Source: JAFGBN01 sp964394145
GTDB taxonomy: Bacteria > Chloroflexota > Dehalococcoidia > GIF9 > AB-539-J10
Length of the DNA: 54,153 nucleotides
Assembly: GCA_964394145.1 (NCBI GenBank)
Contig: CAYMVL010000038.1
Span: 1-54,153 of the forward strand
Direction: 5' to 3'
Of this stretch, positions 42,760 to 49,604 are shown piece after piece. Numbering within the stretch: the first letter of the stretch is position 1; the number at the start of each line of letters is the position of its first letter. The position numbers and the translations under genes were made by a program. A model generated the notes under the pieces. The model saw only the letters and a program-made list of their open reading frames with translations. It was not told the DNA's origin and ran no database searches.

Positions 42760-44124
42760 GTGAACAGGCAATTCAGCCCGGAACGGGGAAAACCAGTCAT
42801 CGCTATCGCCGGCAGGGCGAATGTCGGCAAGTCCACCCTGCTTAACCGCCTCGCAGGTAAACGCCTGGCTATCACCGCCGATTTGCCGGGGACTACCAGA
42901 GACCGTATTTTCGCCATCGTCTCCTGGGAGGGAAGAGAGCTGGTCGTGGTTGACACCGGCGGCTGGCAGGCAAAGCCGGGCACGCCCCTGGATAAAATGG
43001 TCAAAGAGCAGGTAGAAGCTGCTGTATCTCAAGCAGATGCCATCATTTTTCTGGCGGATGCGCGCCAGGGAGTCGTCACCAGCGATGAAGAAATAGCCGA
43101 TATGCTGCGTGCCAGCGATAAGCCCGTCGTCCTGGCAGTGAACAAGATGGATTCCGCACAACAGGCAGACCAGCTGGCCGATTTCTACCGTCTTGGAACC
43201 GGAAAGCCTATCGCTATCAGCGCCTATCATAACCGGGGGATAGGGGAGCTGATGGATGCTGTGCTGGCAATGCTACCCCCGCCAGCTCCCAGCGCTCTGT
43301 CGTCGGAAGAGCTAAAATTAGCCATTGTGGGACGGCCCAATGTGGGAAAGTCAACGCTGCTAAACGCACTGCTGGGAAGCGAGAGGGCTATTACGGATGA
43401 CGCTCCAGGCACCACTCGCGATGCTCTTGATGCAGTAGCCTACTGGGATGCTAAGAGAATACTGCTCATAGATACCGCCGGCATCAAACGACGGGGCCGG
43501 GTTGGTACCGGAGTGGACTATTACAGTTCGCTCCGTGCTCTTCAGGCTGTCAATCGCTCTGATATTGCCTTATTGCTGGTCGATGCATCTGAATTCATTA
43601 CCGCTCAAGACATGCACATCGCTGGCTACATTATAGGCCTGGGCAAGGGAATAGTGTTGCTGGTCAATAAATGGGACCTGGTCCCCCGGACAGAGAGGCA
43701 GGACTTTAAACGGCATATGGAGCAACAACTCCGCTTTATGTCTTATGCCCCCGCTGTTTACATTTCGTCCAAGTTAGGGCAGAATATAAACAGGGTTTTC
43801 CCTGAAGCCTGGCGGGTATGGATTGAAAGGCGTAAGCGTTTGTCTGAAGCAGAAGTCGACGCAGTGGTTAGAGAGGCGATGAGAAGCCATGTTATACCAC
43901 GCAAGGGCTCAAGGCGGCTCCATATCGCTAAAGCCTATCAGGACGAATCCAAGCCTGCAACTTTCATCCTGCAGGTTAATGACCCACAGCTCATTCATTT
44001 TTCCTACGAGCGTTACCTGGAGAACAGGATTCGACGCCAGTTTGGTTTTCATGGCAATCCTTTGCGGTTAATCTTCACCAGCACCGCCTCCATGAGCGTT
44101 GAAAAAGGGCGACAAAAAAAATGA
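42760..44124 (+). CDS. der: ribosome-assembly GTPase Der (EngA)
   Basis: A 454-residue double GTPase needed for 50S subunit maturation. First G domain: GRANVGKST, DLPGTTRDR, DTGGW, NKMD. Second: GRPNVGKST, DAPGTTRDAL, DTAGIKRRG, NKWD. A KH-like C-terminal domain follows (ISSKLGQNINRVFPEAW to FGFHGNPLRLIF). It starts at GTG 42760 with GAGGAAT upstream, while TATAAT at 42701-42706 could be the promoter -10. The stop overlaps plsY (ATGA), so der-plsY-gpsA form one coupled operon. Confidence 0.96.
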   Translation: MNRQFSPERGKPVIAIAGRANVGKSTLLNRLAGKRLAITADLPGTTRDRIFAIVSWEGRELVVVDTGGWQAKPGTPLDKMVKEQVEAAVSQADAIIFLADARQGVVTSDEEIADMLRASDKPVVLAVNKMDSAQQADQLADFYRLGTGKPIAISAYHNRGIGELMDAVLAMLPPPAPSALSSEELKLAIVGRPNVGKSTLLNALLGSERAITDDAPGTTRDALDAVAYWDAKRILLIDTAGIKRRGRVGTGVDYYSSLRALQAVNRSDIALLLVDASEFITAQDMHIAGYIIGLGKGIVLLVNKWDLVPRTERQDFKRHMEQQLRFMSYAPAVYISSKLGQNINRVFPEAWRVWIERRKRLSEAEVDAVVREAMRSHVIPRKGSRRLHIAKAYQDESKPATFILQVNDPQLIHFSYERYLENRIRRQFGFHGNPLRLIFTSTASMSVEKGRQKK

Positions 44125-44759
44125 TAGTAGCCAAGTTTGTTGCTGTGGCAATCATTGCCTATCTTCTGGGTTCTATTCCTTTCGGTCTGATAATAGGCAA
44201 GCTCACAAAGGGTGTCGACATCAGGAAGCACGGGAGCGGCAAGAGCGGCGCCACCAATGTAATGAGAATTGCAGGAACTAAATTTGGCATGCTAACCCTG
44301 GTCCTCGACGTAGTCAAGGCTGCTGCGGCAGTTGTAATAGCCAAAACAATTGTGGGCAATGATGTTTTGCCTGTTGGCAGCTTCTCATTCCACTGGCAAG
44401 CCGCTCAGGTCCTGGCTGGCCTGGCAGTAGTAGTGGGACATATCTGGCCTGTATTCGCCAGATTCAGAGGCGGCAGAGGTGTAACTGCATATTTTGGCAC
44501 CTTATTCGCCATTTGTCCTGCAGCAGGTATATTTGGAGCCGAGGTTCTTGCGGTCTCAGCTCTACGCAGCCAACACATGTCCATGGGCTCAATACTGGGA
44601 GCCCTAGCTGCGTGGTGCCTGATGGTACCGCTAACTCTCATCTACAAGTTCCCCCCTATCTATCTGGCGTACGGCCTGGCGGTTGTGGCACTGCTTGTCT
44701 ATCAGCACCAGGATAATATTAAGCGTTTACAGAGCGGCACAGAACGCAAATTATGGTGA
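44121..44759 (+). CDS. plsY: glycerol-3-phosphate acyltransferase PlsY
   Basis: A 212-residue membrane enzyme that transfers an acyl group from acyl-phosphate to glycerol-3-phosphate, the first step of phospholipid synthesis. It has five or so hydrophobic segments. The motif set is LLGSIPFGLIIGKL near the start, HGSGKSGATNVMR (usually HGSGNxGATN), GLAVVVGHIWPVFARFRGGRGV and a C-terminal YQHQDNIKRL with the conserved acidic/lysine pair. Its start overlaps the der stop by four bases, and gpsA, which makes its substrate, follows 30 bases later. Confidence 0.95.
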   Translation: MIVAKFVAVAIIAYLLGSIPFGLIIGKLTKGVDIRKHGSGKSGATNVMRIAGTKFGMLTLVLDVVKAAAAVVIAKTIVGNDVLPVGSFSFHWQAAQVLAGLAVVVGHIWPVFARFRGGRGVTAYFGTLFAICPAAGIFGAEVLAVSALRSQHMSMGSILGALAAWCLMVPLTLIYKFPPIYLAYGLAVVALLVYQHQDNIKRLQSGTERKLW

Positions 44760-44789
44760 AAGGGCCGGGCTGCAAGTTATCCTCTAGAT

Positions 44790-45752
44790 ATGGCCAAAGC
44801 TACTATTATAGGCAACACCAGCTGGGGTAATACTCTGGCCAATCTCCTATGCAGCAAAGGGATAACAGTAAAGCTGTGGGCGCGAAGCGAGGCAGAGGCT
44901 GAAGCGCTAAAACAGAGAAGGCATAGTTATTCCTCTACCAGCTATATCGAAGATGCACTGCGCGACTCTGACCTGGTAATCTGGGCAGTGCCCTCTCAAA
45001 AACTGAGACAAAATGTCACTAAAGCCAGGGCCTATCTAAATGGTTCGATGCTGCTGATTAGCGCTGCAAAGGGACTGGAGGCAAATAGCGGCAAGAGAAT
45101 GTCTCAGATCATAGCGGAGGAAGTCGTTCCTGACCTGAAACATCAGATCTGTGTTCTTTCGGGCCCGAATCTAGCTAGAGAAATTTCCCGAGGCCTGCCT
45201 GCAGCTTCCATCATCGCCTCTGAAGACATCGCCATCGCTGAGAGAGCAAGAGAGTTGATGGGCTCAGCCAAATTTCTCCTGTCTACCAGTGATGACGTCA
45301 TCGGGGTCGAGCTGGGCGGGGCTCTGAAAAACATTATAGCTCTAGGCGCCGGGATGATAGACGGGTTAAATATGGGTGACAATGCTAAGGGCGCCTTCAT
45401 TGTCTGGGGATGGAACGAGATTGTTTCCCTAGGAGTAAGTCTAGGAGCCAAAGCCAACACCTTCTACGGCTTAGCCGGTTTGGGGGATTTGATAACAACT
45501 TGCTCCAGCACCCTCAGCCGCAATCATTATGTTGGCTATGAGCTAGCTAAGGGTCGCACTCTGGCTGAAATATCTGCCTCAATGTCACAGGTTGCCGAGG
45601 GGGTCGCCACTACCATGGCAGTGCATCAACTAACCAGAAAGCTCAATTTGAAGGCACCCATTATTGACCTTACCTATCAAATCCTTTTCGAGGGCTTTCC
45701 ATTAAGCCAGGAACTGCTGAGTCAGTTCAGGCAACTGCTACGGAGCGATTAG
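44790..45752 (+). CDS. gpsA: glycerol-3-phosphate dehydrogenase [NAD(P)+]
   Basis: A 320-residue soluble enzyme reducing dihydroxyacetone phosphate to sn-glycerol-3-phosphate. The nucleotide loop is GNTSWGNTLANLL, with threonine at the second glycine of the usual GxGxxG. Other landmarks are LVIWAVPSQKLR, SAAKGLE, VLSGPNLAREI and the catalytic region GVELGGALKNIIALGAGMIDGL with its lysine, then GLAGLGDLITTCSSTLSRNH. It feeds PlsY, the preceding gene; the pair makes lysophosphatidate. Confidence 0.95.
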   Translation: MAKATIIGNTSWGNTLANLLCSKGITVKLWARSEAEAEALKQRRHSYSSTSYIEDALRDSDLVIWAVPSQKLRQNVTKARAYLNGSMLLISAAKGLEANSGKRMSQIIAEEVVPDLKHQICVLSGPNLAREISRGLPAASIIASEDIAIAERARELMGSAKFLLSTSDDVIGVELGGALKNIIALGAGMIDGLNMGDNAKGAFIVWGWNEIVSLGVSLGAKANTFYGLAGLGDLITTCSSTLSRNHYVGYELAKGRTLAEISASMSQVAEGVATTMAVHQLTRKLNLKAPIIDLTYQILFEGFPLSQELLSQFRQLLRSD

Positions 45753-45858
45753 CGGCCTTGTTTCCTGAAGCGCTTAGCTATCATCATGGCATCAGCCGGC
45801 GATAGCCGATTCCCGGGAGGCATCTCTACCCCGGAATATGCGACTGCTGTAAGCTACG

Positions 45859-46935
45859 CTAGACGTCTTGCGGTGACTTAGCCTGGGGCAATGTCCTGGC
45901 GAGTTCCTCGAAAAGGTGACGCTGGGCCTTGTCCAGATTCTGGGGTGTGACTACCTGTATCCTGACAAGCATATCCCCTTTGCCTTTGTCTTTAACGTGG
46001 GGGACTCCCTTCCCTTTGAGGCGGAAAATCTTCCCATTCTGGGTACCTGGCGGAATCTTCAGGCTTAGCTTTCCATCCAGAGATGGCACGTCGATATCAT
46101 CGCCAAGAGCGGCCTGGGCAAAATTCACAGGCAACTCATAAAAGATATCGGCCCCATCCCTGCGGAACAATTTGTGCGGTTTCACTGAAAGGGCAATATA
46201 GAGGTCTCCCGCTCTGCCTCCGTATATGCCAGCATCTCCCTCGCCGCCAACGACCACCTCTGAGCCCCCATCTACTCCCGCCGGAATCTCCACCGTCAGC
46301 TTGCACTTCGCTTTTACCCTCCCCTTCCCATGGCATTGAGGACAGGGATCGGTTATCACGGTGCCGCTACCGCCACAGCGAGGGCAGGTGGTAACATGCG
46401 TAAAACGCCCAAAAAAGCTCTGCTGCGTCCTCCTCACCTGTCCTGTGCCACGGCATTCAGGGCAAGTTTGGGGGCTCGTCCCCTCCCGGCTACCAACCCC
46501 ATGGCACAGGGGGCAAATCTCAACATGTTCTATCTCAAGCTCTTTCTTACAGCCGAATACTGCCTCTTCAAAAGAAAGATCCAGGTAACTCTGCAGGTTG
46601 CGCCCCTTTTGAGGACCGCGTTCCGCGGTCCTCCCAAATGGGCCGCCCTCAAAGCCGCCAAAGAATGATTCGAAAATATCCCCCAGCCCGCCGAAGCCTC
46701 CAAAATTCTCCTCCGAAAGCACCTTGCCGTAGCGGTCATAGCTACTCCTCTTGCCAGGATCGGAGAGGACCTGATAGGCCTCGTTTATCTCCTTAAACCT
46801 GCTCTCCGCCTCCGGGTCCCTATTGCGATCAGGATGGTACTGGAAAGCCAGCCTGCGAAACGCCTTCTTAATGTCCGCGTCACTGGCGTCTCGAGACACT
46901 CCCAGGACTTCATAATAGTCTTGTTTTACAGCCAT
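45859..46935 (-). CDS. dnaJ: chaperone DnaJ (Hsp40, type I)
   Basis: A 358-residue full-length DnaJ. J domain at 5-70 with the HPD tripeptide (YHPDRN), a glycine/phenylalanine-rich stretch (FGGFGGLGDIFESFFGGFEGG) and four zinc motifs of the CxxCxGxG type (CPLCHGVG, CPECRGTG, CPRCGGSG, CPQCHGKG), then the substrate-binding domain. It stimulates DnaK ATPase; dnaK is not in this window. The start MAVKQDYYEVLGV is canonical. A promoter sits so close (entry below) that the message is probably leaderless. The gene is convergent with gpsA and divergent from the Nudix gene. Confidence 0.96.
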   Translation of the reverse strand: MAVKQDYYEVLGVSRDASDADIKKAFRRLAFQYHPDRNRDPEAESRFKEINEAYQVLSDPGKRSSYDRYGKVLSEENFGGFGGLGDIFESFFGGFEGGPFGRTAERGPQKGRNLQSYLDLSFEEAVFGCKKELEIEHVEICPLCHGVGSREGTSPQTCPECRGTGQVRRTQQSFFGRFTHVTTCPRCGGSGTVITDPCPQCHGKGRVKAKCKLTVEIPAGVDGGSEVVVGGEGDAGIYGGRAGDLYIALSVKPHKLFRRDGADIFYELPVNFAQAALGDDIDVPSLDGKLSLKIPPGTQNGKIFRLKGKGVPHVKDKGKGDMLVRIQVVTPQNLDKAQRHLFEELARTLPQAKSPQDV

Positions 46936-46944
46936 AATCTCAAC

Positions 46945-46974
46945 AGTATAACCCCTGCTCGGTTATGCTAGCAA
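46945..46974 (-). promoter_or_regulatory. promoter of dnaJ, probably leaderless
   Basis: Minus-strand TTGCTA (46974-46969), 18-base spacer, TATACT (46950-46945). Nine bases separate the -10 from the ATG and there is no Shine-Dalgarno. Confidence 0.55.
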
Positions 46975-47017
46975 CTTTCACACGGCGACACTCCCAGAAG
47001 CCAGCACCTTCAAGAAC

Positions 47018-47026
47018 TGCTATAAT
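47018..47026 (+). promoter_or_regulatory. extended -10 promoter of the Nudix gene
   Basis: TGCTATAAT is a textbook extended -10 element; no -35 is seen, as expected for that class. The GTG start at 47036 is nine bases later, again leaving no room for a ribosome-binding site. Confidence 0.5.
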
Positions 47027-47035
47027 CACATCGCG

Positions 47036-47617
47036 GTGAAAAATACGATCGAAAAAGTCCTTCGTGGCTATAAGAAGAAAGAGCGCACCAGTGAGGAACT
47101 CAGACCTTCAGCTGTCCTTGTGCCCGTGTTTTGTAAGGAAAAGGAATGTTATGTCCTATTTACAAGAAGGAGCCGTAGTTTGGTTTTTCACAGAGGGCAG
47201 GTCTGTTTCCCTGGTGGAGCGCCCGAACCAGATGACTCCAGTCTACTGCAGACTGCCCTCAGGGAGGCCAAAGAGGAAATAGGTTTAGGCCCTGAGGATG
47301 TGGAGATCGTGGGGGAACTTGATGATAGTTGCACCCTCAGTAGCGGCTATATCATCTCTCCTTTCGTGGCCTTCATACCGCACCCTTACCCATTCACCCT
47401 GAATTACAACGAGGTTGAGGGAATTTTCTCTATCCCTCTCTCAGCTCTGCTGGATGAGAATACCTTCAGACAGGGTTATTACCCGGCCGAAAATAGAACT
47501 GGACCTGGCTACGCCTACGAATACGAAGGAAATATTATCTGGGGTGCTACTGCCAGGATCTTAAAGCAGTTAATTGAATTATTGCGCTCTGAGATTGAGA
47601 GTGGGGCCCTGGATTAA
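47036..47617 (+). CDS. CoA-type Nudix hydrolase
   Basis: A 193-residue Nudix protein. The CoA-pyrophosphatase signature LFTRRSRSLVFHRGQVCFPGG precedes the Nudix box GAPEPDD...ALREAKEEIGL, which has the metal-binding REAxEE. Members split coenzyme A or its thioesters into 3',5'-ADP and phosphopantetheine; the exact substrate here is inferred from the motif. It begins at GTG. Its stop abuts the stop of hsp20 with no intergenic bases, so the two genes are strictly convergent. Confidence 0.88.
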   Translation: MKNTIEKVLRGYKKKERTSEELRPSAVLVPVFCKEKECYVLFTRRSRSLVFHRGQVCFPGGAPEPDDSSLLQTALREAKEEIGLGPEDVEIVGELDDSCTLSSGYIISPFVAFIPHPYPFTLNYNEVEGIFSIPLSALLDENTFRQGYYPAENRTGPGYAYEYEGNIIWGATARILKQLIELLRSEIESGALD

Positions 47618-48079
47618 TCACTTTTCTTCCTTTTTCGCTTTTACCTTGATTGATTTAGGCTTGACTTCTTCAGCTTTAGGTATGCTGAGAGTCAGCACTC
47701 CATCCTCCATCACTGCCTCAGCCTTGTCTGACTTGAGCCCAGCGGGAAGCACCACGCTGCGGGAAAAGGCACCGTACCGTCTTTCCTGATAGAGGTAGTC
47801 TTCCTTCTTGATTTCCTGCTTCGCTTTGGACTCTCCCTTGATAGTCAGAGTGTCACCGGTAATATCGATATTGACCTCCTCTGGCTTGACACCGGGCAAG
47901 GCGAGCTTGACCACAATCTCACTATCGGTCTGGTAGACATCAAGTGCCGGCACCGCCCTTGCCTCGCCAAAAGTAGCTAAGGCACCGGAAGGCCGAACCA
48001 CACTGTCCTCAAACAGCCTGTCCATTGCCTGCCTCAAGCTCATTAGCTCGGTAAAGGGTTCCCATCTTTGTATTGCCAT
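47618..48079 (-). CDS. hsp20: small heat-shock protein Hsp20
   Basis: A 153-residue alpha-crystallin-type chaperone that holds unfolding proteins without ATP. The start is placed at 48079 (MAIQRWEPF) because AGGAGG lies eight bases before it; the ATG two codons upstream is only two bases from that site. The alpha-crystallin domain runs from about residue 40 (VPALDVYQTDSEIVVKLALPG) to 140, ending with VLTLSIPKAEEVKPKSIKV, which holds the conserved I-x-I/V-like anchor region. It is divergent from the dnaJ-like/hspR/clp operon with which it shares a regulatory region. Confidence 0.94.
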   Translation of the reverse strand: MAIQRWEPFTELMSLRQAMDRLFEDSVVRPSGALATFGEARAVPALDVYQTDSEIVVKLALPGVKPEEVNIDITGDTLTIKGESKAKQEIKKEDYLYQERRYGAFSRSVVLPAGLKSDKAEAVMEDGVLTLSIPKAEEVKPKSIKVKAKKEEK

Positions 48080-48134
48080 ATCCATAACCTCCTTTCTTTA
48101 TTTTCCATCCCACCCCACTCTCAATTCAATAATT

Positions 48135-48163
48135 ATTATAATAATCTTAACAAAGTTTGTCAA
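48135..48163 (-). promoter_or_regulatory. consensus promoter of hsp20
   Basis: Minus-strand TTGACA (48163-48158) and TATAAT (48140-48135), both perfect, spacer 17. The -35 lies within the 19-bp palindrome, so a bound repressor would mask it. Confidence 0.8.
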
Positions 48164-48164
48164 G
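48146..48164. promoter_or_regulatory. 19-bp palindrome, candidate HspR operator
   Basis: CTTAACAAAGTTTGTCAAG pairs 8 of 9 positions around a central G. The outer CTT/AAG ends resemble the ends of the HspR HAIR element (CTTGAGT-N7-ACTCAAG), but the core differs. A related pair TTGTCAA (48157-48163) and TTGACAA (48179-48185), 15 bases apart, links the two divergent promoters. Assignment to HspR is inference from the neighbouring gene. Confidence 0.55.
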
Positions 48165-48178
48165 TCTGCTGGAGCTTA

Positions 48179-48207
48179 TTGACAAGAATAGTGAATAATT
48201 CTATAAT
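48179..48207 (+). promoter_or_regulatory. consensus promoter of the dnaJ-like/hspR/clp operon
   Basis: TTGACA (48179-48184) and TATAAT (48202-48207), both perfect, spacer 17. The leader before the ATG at 48235 is about 20 bases with only a weak GAAAGAAA ribosome-binding site. Confidence 0.8.
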
Positions 48208-48234
48208 AAGATAAAAATCTCGCGAAAGAAATAC

Positions 48235-49224
48235 ATGGCAGCTAAAGATTATTACCAGATTCTGGGCATAAAGAGGGATGCTACCGAAAAGGAAATCAAG
48301 CAGGCCTACCGCCGTTTGGCACGCAAGTATCACCCTGACCTCAACCCCGGCGACGGGTCCGCTGAGGCCAAATTCAAGGAGATAAACGCAGCTCATGAAG
48401 TCCTGTCTGACCCTGAAAAGCGTAAAAAATACGACCGCTTTGGTGACCAGTGGCAATATGCCGAGCAATTTGACAAGGCGGCAGAGCAGGGTAATGTCAG
48501 GTGGGATTTCAACAAAGGCGGCACGAGATTCCAATACGGCAATATGGATGACCTCGGCGACATATTTTCAGGCCTGTTTGGCGGTGCCGACCTGGGCGCC
48601 AGAACGAGAGGTCAGTCGCAGCGAGCCTTGCTGGATACAGACTACTCCATTGAGGTTACCCTTGAAGAGGCTTATCATGGCTCACAGCGCATTATTCAAC
48701 TCCAAACTAAGGAACCCTGCGCAGCCTGCGGTGGCACGGGCAGAGTGGGCAATCGAGACTGCACCATTTGTAATGGCGCCGGAGTGAAAGTAAGCTCGAA
48801 ACGGCTGGAAGTCAAGATTCCAGCAGGCGTGCAGGACGGCTCCAGGATCCGCATAGCGGGCGAAGGGAGAACCAGCCCCACAGGAAATGTTAAGGGCGAC
48901 CTTTACCTCGTAGTGAAAGTCCTGCCTAATCAGCTCTTCAAACGCCAGAAAGAAGATCTGTACACCGAGGTATCCGTGCCTTTGGTTACGGCTGTGCTTG
49001 GCGGCGAGGTCACGCTACCTACTTTGAATGGCAACCTGAGCCTCAAAATACCACCTGAAACTCAGAACGGCAAGACGTTCCGCTTGAAGGGGAAGGGAAT
49101 GCCACAGTTAGGCAATACCAGATATGGCGATATGTTTGCCAAGGTAAGAGTCGTCCTGCCTGCTGATTTAACCGAGGAGGAAAAGCGACTGTTTGAGAAA
49201 TTACGGTCTCTGAGACCCTCATAA
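48235..49224 (+). CDS. DnaJ-like co-chaperone with reduced zinc domain
   Basis: A 329-residue Hsp40. The J domain (residues 5-70) contains the HPD motif in YHPDLNPGDG. The G/F region is short. The zinc region has only two CxxCxGxG-type motifs (CAACGGTG and CTICNGAG, about residues 161-183) instead of four, so it can hold one zinc site at most; this places it between DnaJ and CbpA. The C-terminal substrate domain is complete (DLYLVVKVLPNQLFKRQ, GGEVTLPTLNGNLSLKIPP). It precedes hspR by ten bases and clp, so it is probably heat-induced. Confidence 0.9.
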   Translation: MAAKDYYQILGIKRDATEKEIKQAYRRLARKYHPDLNPGDGSAEAKFKEINAAHEVLSDPEKRKKYDRFGDQWQYAEQFDKAAEQGNVRWDFNKGGTRFQYGNMDDLGDIFSGLFGGADLGARTRGQSQRALLDTDYSIEVTLEEAYHGSQRIIQLQTKEPCAACGGTGRVGNRDCTICNGAGVKVSSKRLEVKIPAGVQDGSRIRIAGEGRTSPTGNVKGDLYLVVKVLPNQLFKRQKEDLYTEVSVPLVTAVLGGEVTLPTLNGNLSLKIPPETQNGKTFRLKGKGMPQLGNTRYGDMFAKVRVVLPADLTEEEKRLFEKLRSLRPS

Positions 49225-49234
49225 AGTGAGGTAA

Positions 49235-49600
49235 ATGATGATGGACTGGGAAAGCGAATCAAGGTACGTAATAAGCATAGCGGCCAGGTTGTTGGGCATA
49301 GAACCTCACACTTTGAGGTATTACGAGAGGTTGGGGCTTATCCAGCCGGAGCGCTCAAGGGGGAATATACGCCTCTATTCCGAAGAGGATATTGACCGCT
49401 TGCGCTACATCAAGACGTTGATGAGCGATTGTGGCGTTAATCTGGCGGGTGTGGAGGTGGCCATGAAGCTGATGCAGAGGATGAGAGAGTTGCAGCGCCA
49501 AATTGAGGATATGCAGAGTGAAATAGACAAGATTATGCGCGCAGAGATGGAAGAAGTAATAGAGGACATAATAGAAGACGTAGAATGGAAGGAGGTATAG
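49235..49600 (+). CDS. hspR: MerR-family heat-shock repressor HspR
   Basis: A 121-residue regulator with a MerR-type winged helix at the N-terminus (YVISIAARLLGIEPHTLRYYERLGLIQPERS, then NIRLYSEEDIDRLRYIKTLM), a coiled-coil helix (about 75-100) and an acidic C-terminus. HspR represses chaperone genes and is released on heat stress, in actinobacteria through DnaK. Being inside the operon between the DnaJ-like and Clp genes fits autoregulation. Three consecutive ATGs make the exact start uncertain; GAGG lies upstream of the first. Confidence 0.9.
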   Translation: MMMDWESESRYVISIAARLLGIEPHTLRYYERLGLIQPERSRGNIRLYSEEDIDRLRYIKTLMSDCGVNLAGVEVAMKLMQRMRELQRQIEDMQSEIDKIMRAEMEEVIEDIIEDVEWKEV

Positions 49601-49604
49601 AAAG

